64,000 nt of DNA, from NCBI GenBank assembly GCA_910584845.1, contig CAJUDH010000001.1:1-64000 (forward strand), given 5' to 3'. A model generated the notes under the pieces. The model had not been told where the DNA came from. It did not search any database and saw only the letters and a list, made by a program, of their open reading frames with translations. This document shows, in pieces, positions 61,693-64,000 of the stretch (position 1 is its first letter; each line of letters opens with the position of its first letter). The DNA comes from an uncultured Lachnospiraceae bacterium (lineage in GTDB: Bacteria > Bacillota > Clostridia > Lachnospirales > Lachnospiraceae). A program made the translations under genes and the position numbers.

Positions 61693-62417
61693 CGTATTAA
61701 GACCTCGCCCAACAATGCATCCAACACCCCTTGGATACTTTTTTCCCGCACGCCAAGCGTCAGCTTTGGTTCGTGGATGTGCTCCAGGTAATGGGCGTCG
61801 GAATTGCTGATAATCACGCAGTTGTCCAAATAAGGGTTGCCCCTTCGCACCTCATGCAGCTTTTTTAAATCTTTTAGTTCTGCTGTTTTAAACTTGCTGT
61901 CCGGCGGCACAAACCCTAGGTTGGCGATCAGGCTGTTGGCGTCCTTTTCCACATGGGCCGGAAACATGGCCCCCTCATAAGAACGTACCAGGCCCCACAG
62001 CCGGTCAAAGGAAATGTCCACGCTGCTGATAAGCAAATACGGTTCCGTCCCTATTTCCCGGTCTTCCTCGTCCATCAGCTGCTGCCTGCCGAAAATCTCC
62101 TCTTTGTTGGGGAATTTCATCAGCCTCTCATATACATAGTCGTCGAAAGCCAATGCCTGTTCCAGTGACGGGAACAGGCAAACTGCGTGGACTTCCTCGG
62201 AAGTGTTGATCTCCATGCCGGGTATGGCCAGCACCCCGAACTGCTGTGCCAGTTTCATGACCGCCGGGCAGTTCCGGCAAGAATTGTGGTCCGTCACGGC
62301 AATTACGTCAAGCCCTTTAATAGCCGCCATGCCCACGATATTCCCCGGTGTCATATCGTCATCCCCGCATGGGGAAAGGCAGGAATGGATATGAAGGTCA
62401 TAAGTCAGGCTAATCAT
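61689..62417 (-). CDS. PHP-domain metal-dependent phosphoesterase
   Basis: A 242-residue protein. The PHP motifs DLHIHSCLSPCG, AVTDHNSCRN and IPGMEINTSEEVHAV give the metal ligands; a C-terminal HY/DAH segment (SNSDAHYLEH) completes the site. Such proteins are often found beside DRTGG-type and [FeFe]-hydrogenase genes in Clostridia; the substrate is unknown. It overlaps both neighbours by 4 bp. Confidence 0.88.
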   Translation of the reverse strand: MISLTYDLHIHSCLSPCGDDDMTPGNIVGMAAIKGLDVIAVTDHNSCRNCPAVMKLAQQFGVLAIPGMEINTSEEVHAVCLFPSLEQALAFDDYVYERLMKFPNKEEIFGRQQLMDEEDREIGTEPYLLISSVDISFDRLWGLVRSYEGAMFPAHVEKDANSLIANLGFVPPDSKFKTAELKDLKKLHEVRRGNPYLDNCVIISNSDAHYLEHIHEPKLTLGVREKSIQGVLDALLGEVLIR

Positions 62418-62770
62418 GCTTGGGCGTTTCCGGAAGGGCCTTTAAGGGCCTGGTACACGTTTAGCGCCGCCTCAAAAATAGGCAGATCCGTCCCCATGAC
62501 CGTGATCCCCTGGCCCTTGGCCTTCTTCATGGCAGCCTCGTCCAGCGTGGCGCCTTCTGCCATTATAATACAGGCCGCATCGGCCAGGGCAGCCACAGCC
62601 AACGTGTTCATGTTCCCCATTACCGTGACCCACGCGCAGCCGGCAGGCGCCCTGCCCATGGCAATGCTAAGCAAATCGCAGCAGAACACGGTGGAAATCT
62701 CCCGGGACCGTTCTTCCCCCTCGTTTACTATGGCAAACATCCCGCTATCCACCAACCCCTGAATGGTCAT
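62414..62770 (-). CDS. DRTGG-type small protein of hydrogenase operons
   Basis: A 118-residue protein resembling DRTGG-domain proteins of clostridial hydrogenase loci: CCDLLSIAMGRAPAGCAWVTVMGN followed by AVAALADAACIIMAEG and GITVMGTDLPIFE. No catalytic residues are evident; it may bind a nucleotide. It overlaps the hydrogenase-like gene and the PHP gene by 4 bp on each side. Confidence 0.75.
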   Translation of the reverse strand: MTIQGLVDSGMFAIVNEGEERSREISTVFCCDLLSIAMGRAPAGCAWVTVMGNMNTLAVAALADAACIIMAEGATLDEAAMKKAKGQGITVMGTDLPIFEAALNVYQALKGPSGNAQA

Positions 62771-64000
62771 ATTTTTTCCCCCTCGTCCTCCTGATTATCC
62801 AGCGATGACATTTCATCCGATATCCTCTGGATATATTCTTTTAAAATCCGTAGCATCTGCTCTTCTTCCCGGTCGCCCATATGCATGTCGTCCGCCAAGG
62901 CGGACACTTCTTCCGACAGCCGGTGCAGGCTGTCCCGGAGATAGTACACACAATCCTTTTCACTGGCCTGCCCCCGAACGATGTCCTCCGCCAATGCTTT
63001 ACAGGTAGGCGCGCCGCAAGAGCCGCAGTCCAGGCCCGGCAGCTTTTTGCACAGCCGCTCCACCTGCCCCAGGCGGGCGAAGCTTTCCATAAGGTTCTCC
63101 CCCAGGTTAAAGACCGGCTCATATTGCACCCCTGTAGTCCAGGGCACCGCCCTTTCTGCGTTTTCCTGCATATCCATATGGCTGCGGGCAACCGGCATAT
63201 ATTTGCGCAGCCGTTTTAATTTCACTTCCGCAACGTAAGGGTTCTCCACGGTCAGCACGCCGCCCACACAGCCGCCGTTGCAGGCGTTCAGCTCTACAAA
63301 CTTCAGTGTGGCGAACTTCTGGTCTTCCAGATCCTCCAACACCCGGATTACGTTCTCTATCCCGTCTGCCGCCAGGTAATTATCCGTAAACAGGCCGCTG
63401 GCTTCCCCGCCGCTCCGGCCCCAGCTAACCCCGATTTTTCCGGAGGCAATCAAATCTTCCCGCCCCTCCCCCACCGCGTTCATGTGGGATAGCAGCTGCG
63501 GGTACACGTCCTTGATCGCCAGCACGTGGTCCACCTGGCTTTTTTCCGTACCCAAAGGCGCCTTTGCATAGGTCACTTTGGAAGGGCATGGGGAAATAAA
63601 GAAAATCCCCACCTCTTCCCTTTGATACCCGGTTTCCTCCATGGCCATCTGCGCCGCCAACATGGCCGCCACCTCCACCGGGGGGTTTAACGGGAGCAGG
63701 TGGGAAATCAAATTGGGGAACCGCACCCGGATCAGCCGTACTACCGACGGGCAGGCCGTGCTGATGATCGGCAGGTTGTCCCCGTGGTTTGCTAAGTATT
63801 CCCTGGTGGCCTCCGACACCAGCTCTGCCGCCGCACTGACCTCAAACACTTGGTCAAATCCCATGAGGAGCAGCGCGTTTAACACAATGTTTACATCGTC
63901 CAGGTTGTTAAATTGCCCATAAAGGGAGGGCGCGGGCAGCGCTACCGTATAGCGGTATTTTTTCATCATGTCCATCTTGTCATAAGTGGCAAGTTTCGCA
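62767..64000 (-). CDS. [FeFe]-hydrogenase large-subunit C-terminal domain protein, start outside window
   Basis: The frame is open to the window edge, so the N-terminus, probably with ferredoxin-type clusters, is missing. The visible 410 residues show remnants of the H-cluster motifs: STACPS (one Cys), ISPCPSK, and NACNGGC (two Cys), so the four cysteines of the H-cluster [4Fe-4S] could be kept, but the proton-transfer Cys of active enzymes (TSCCP) is Ala, as in sensory hydrogenases. A second cluster motif LDCGSCGAPTCKAL follows. The C-terminal tail is helical and acidic. It is probably a sensor or regulator rather than a main hydrogenase. Confidence 0.82.
   Translation of the reverse strand, partial: AKLATYDKMDMMKKYRYTVALPAPSLYGQFNNLDDVNIVLNALLLMGFDQVFEVSAAAELVSEATREYLANHGDNLPIISTACPSVVRLIRVRFPNLISHLLPLNPPVEVAAMLAAQMAMEETGYQREEVGIFFISPCPSKVTYAKAPLGTEKSQVDHVLAIKDVYPQLLSHMNAVGEGREDLIASGKIGVSWGRSGGEASGLFTDNYLAADGIENVIRVLEDLEDQKFATLKFVELNACNGGCVGGVLTVENPYVAEVKLKRLRKYMPVARSHMDMQENAERAVPWTTGVQYEPVFNLGENLMESFARLGQVERLCKKLPGLDCGSCGAPTCKALAEDIVRGQASEKDCVYYLRDSLHRLSEEVSALADDMHMGDREEEQMLRILKEYIQRISDEMSSLDNQEDEGEKI

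Noticed and set aside
1..64000. CRISPR arrays, toxin-antitoxin pairs, intact transposases or prophage blocks
   Set aside because: None seen; no regularly spaced repeats with unique spacers, no transposase frame, no phage structural genes.

Overview
The window is a typical Bacillota (Clostridia) chromosome segment, most likely from a gut Lachnospiraceae-type anaerobe. Evidence: the secA-prfB block beside hpf, an RF2 gene with a programmed frameshift, an LPxTG surface protein behind cyclic-di-GMP-I riboswitches, TRAP and mannose-type PTS genes, and an [FeFe]-hydrogenase-like operon. Base composition is moderately GC-rich, Shine-Dalgarno sites are strong (AAGGAGG type), and no rRNA, CRISPR array or complete insertion sequence was seen. 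Species cannot be fixed from the sequence.

Region 1 (1-20.5 kb) is mostly housekeeping. It holds a cut-off tRNA-Ser(TGA) and a minus-strand run tex - ycxB-like - tsaE - tsaB - rimI - small zinc-type protein - rnz - tsaD - ispD, that is t6A tRNA modification, tRNA 3' processing and isoprenoid synthesis. Then come hom and an ACT-domain regulator, prfB and secA, hpf, and a trxB - NlpC/P60 - acyltransferase group. Between secA and hpf lies a cluster of five perfect DnaA boxes.

Region 2 (20.6-32.7 kb) is accessory sugar metabolism: a SIS-domain enzyme, a class II aldolase, a truncated ABC permease, a LacI-type regulator and, 7 kb beyond it, a fucose-isomerase-like enzyme. Near-identical palindromes (core CTCGAGTG) precede the permease remnant and the isomerase, and a degenerate copy precedes lacI, so these are probably one regulon. 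Inside it sits an unrelated cassette: three tandem c-di-GMP-I riboswitch aptamers followed by a 1240-residue sortase-anchored surface protein, then an acyltransferase.

Region 3 (32.8-48.8 kb), all on the minus strand, runs in transcription order: SsuABC/TauABC-like ABC transporter, two-component system, NagB-like, NagA-like, unknown ORF, phosphofructokinase, triosephosphate-isomerase paralogue, LarA-like protein, TauE/SafE exporter, glucose-6-phosphate isomerase, and frameshifted PTS IIC/IID genes. It looks like a catabolic island for a modified amino sugar or sugar acid. The TIM paralogue has lost the usual phosphate-binding loop, which suggests an unusual substrate.

Region 4 (49-64 kb) has a LacI regulator with a short-chain dehydrogenase, greA, a complete TRAP transporter (dctPQM), a cell-envelope group (NlpC/P60 protein, bactofilin, polysaccharide deacetylase), an SsuA/THI5-like ABC transporter, and an overlapping operon of [FeFe]-hydrogenase-like protein, DRTGG-type protein, PHP phosphoesterase and formate/nitrite transporter, cut by the window end.
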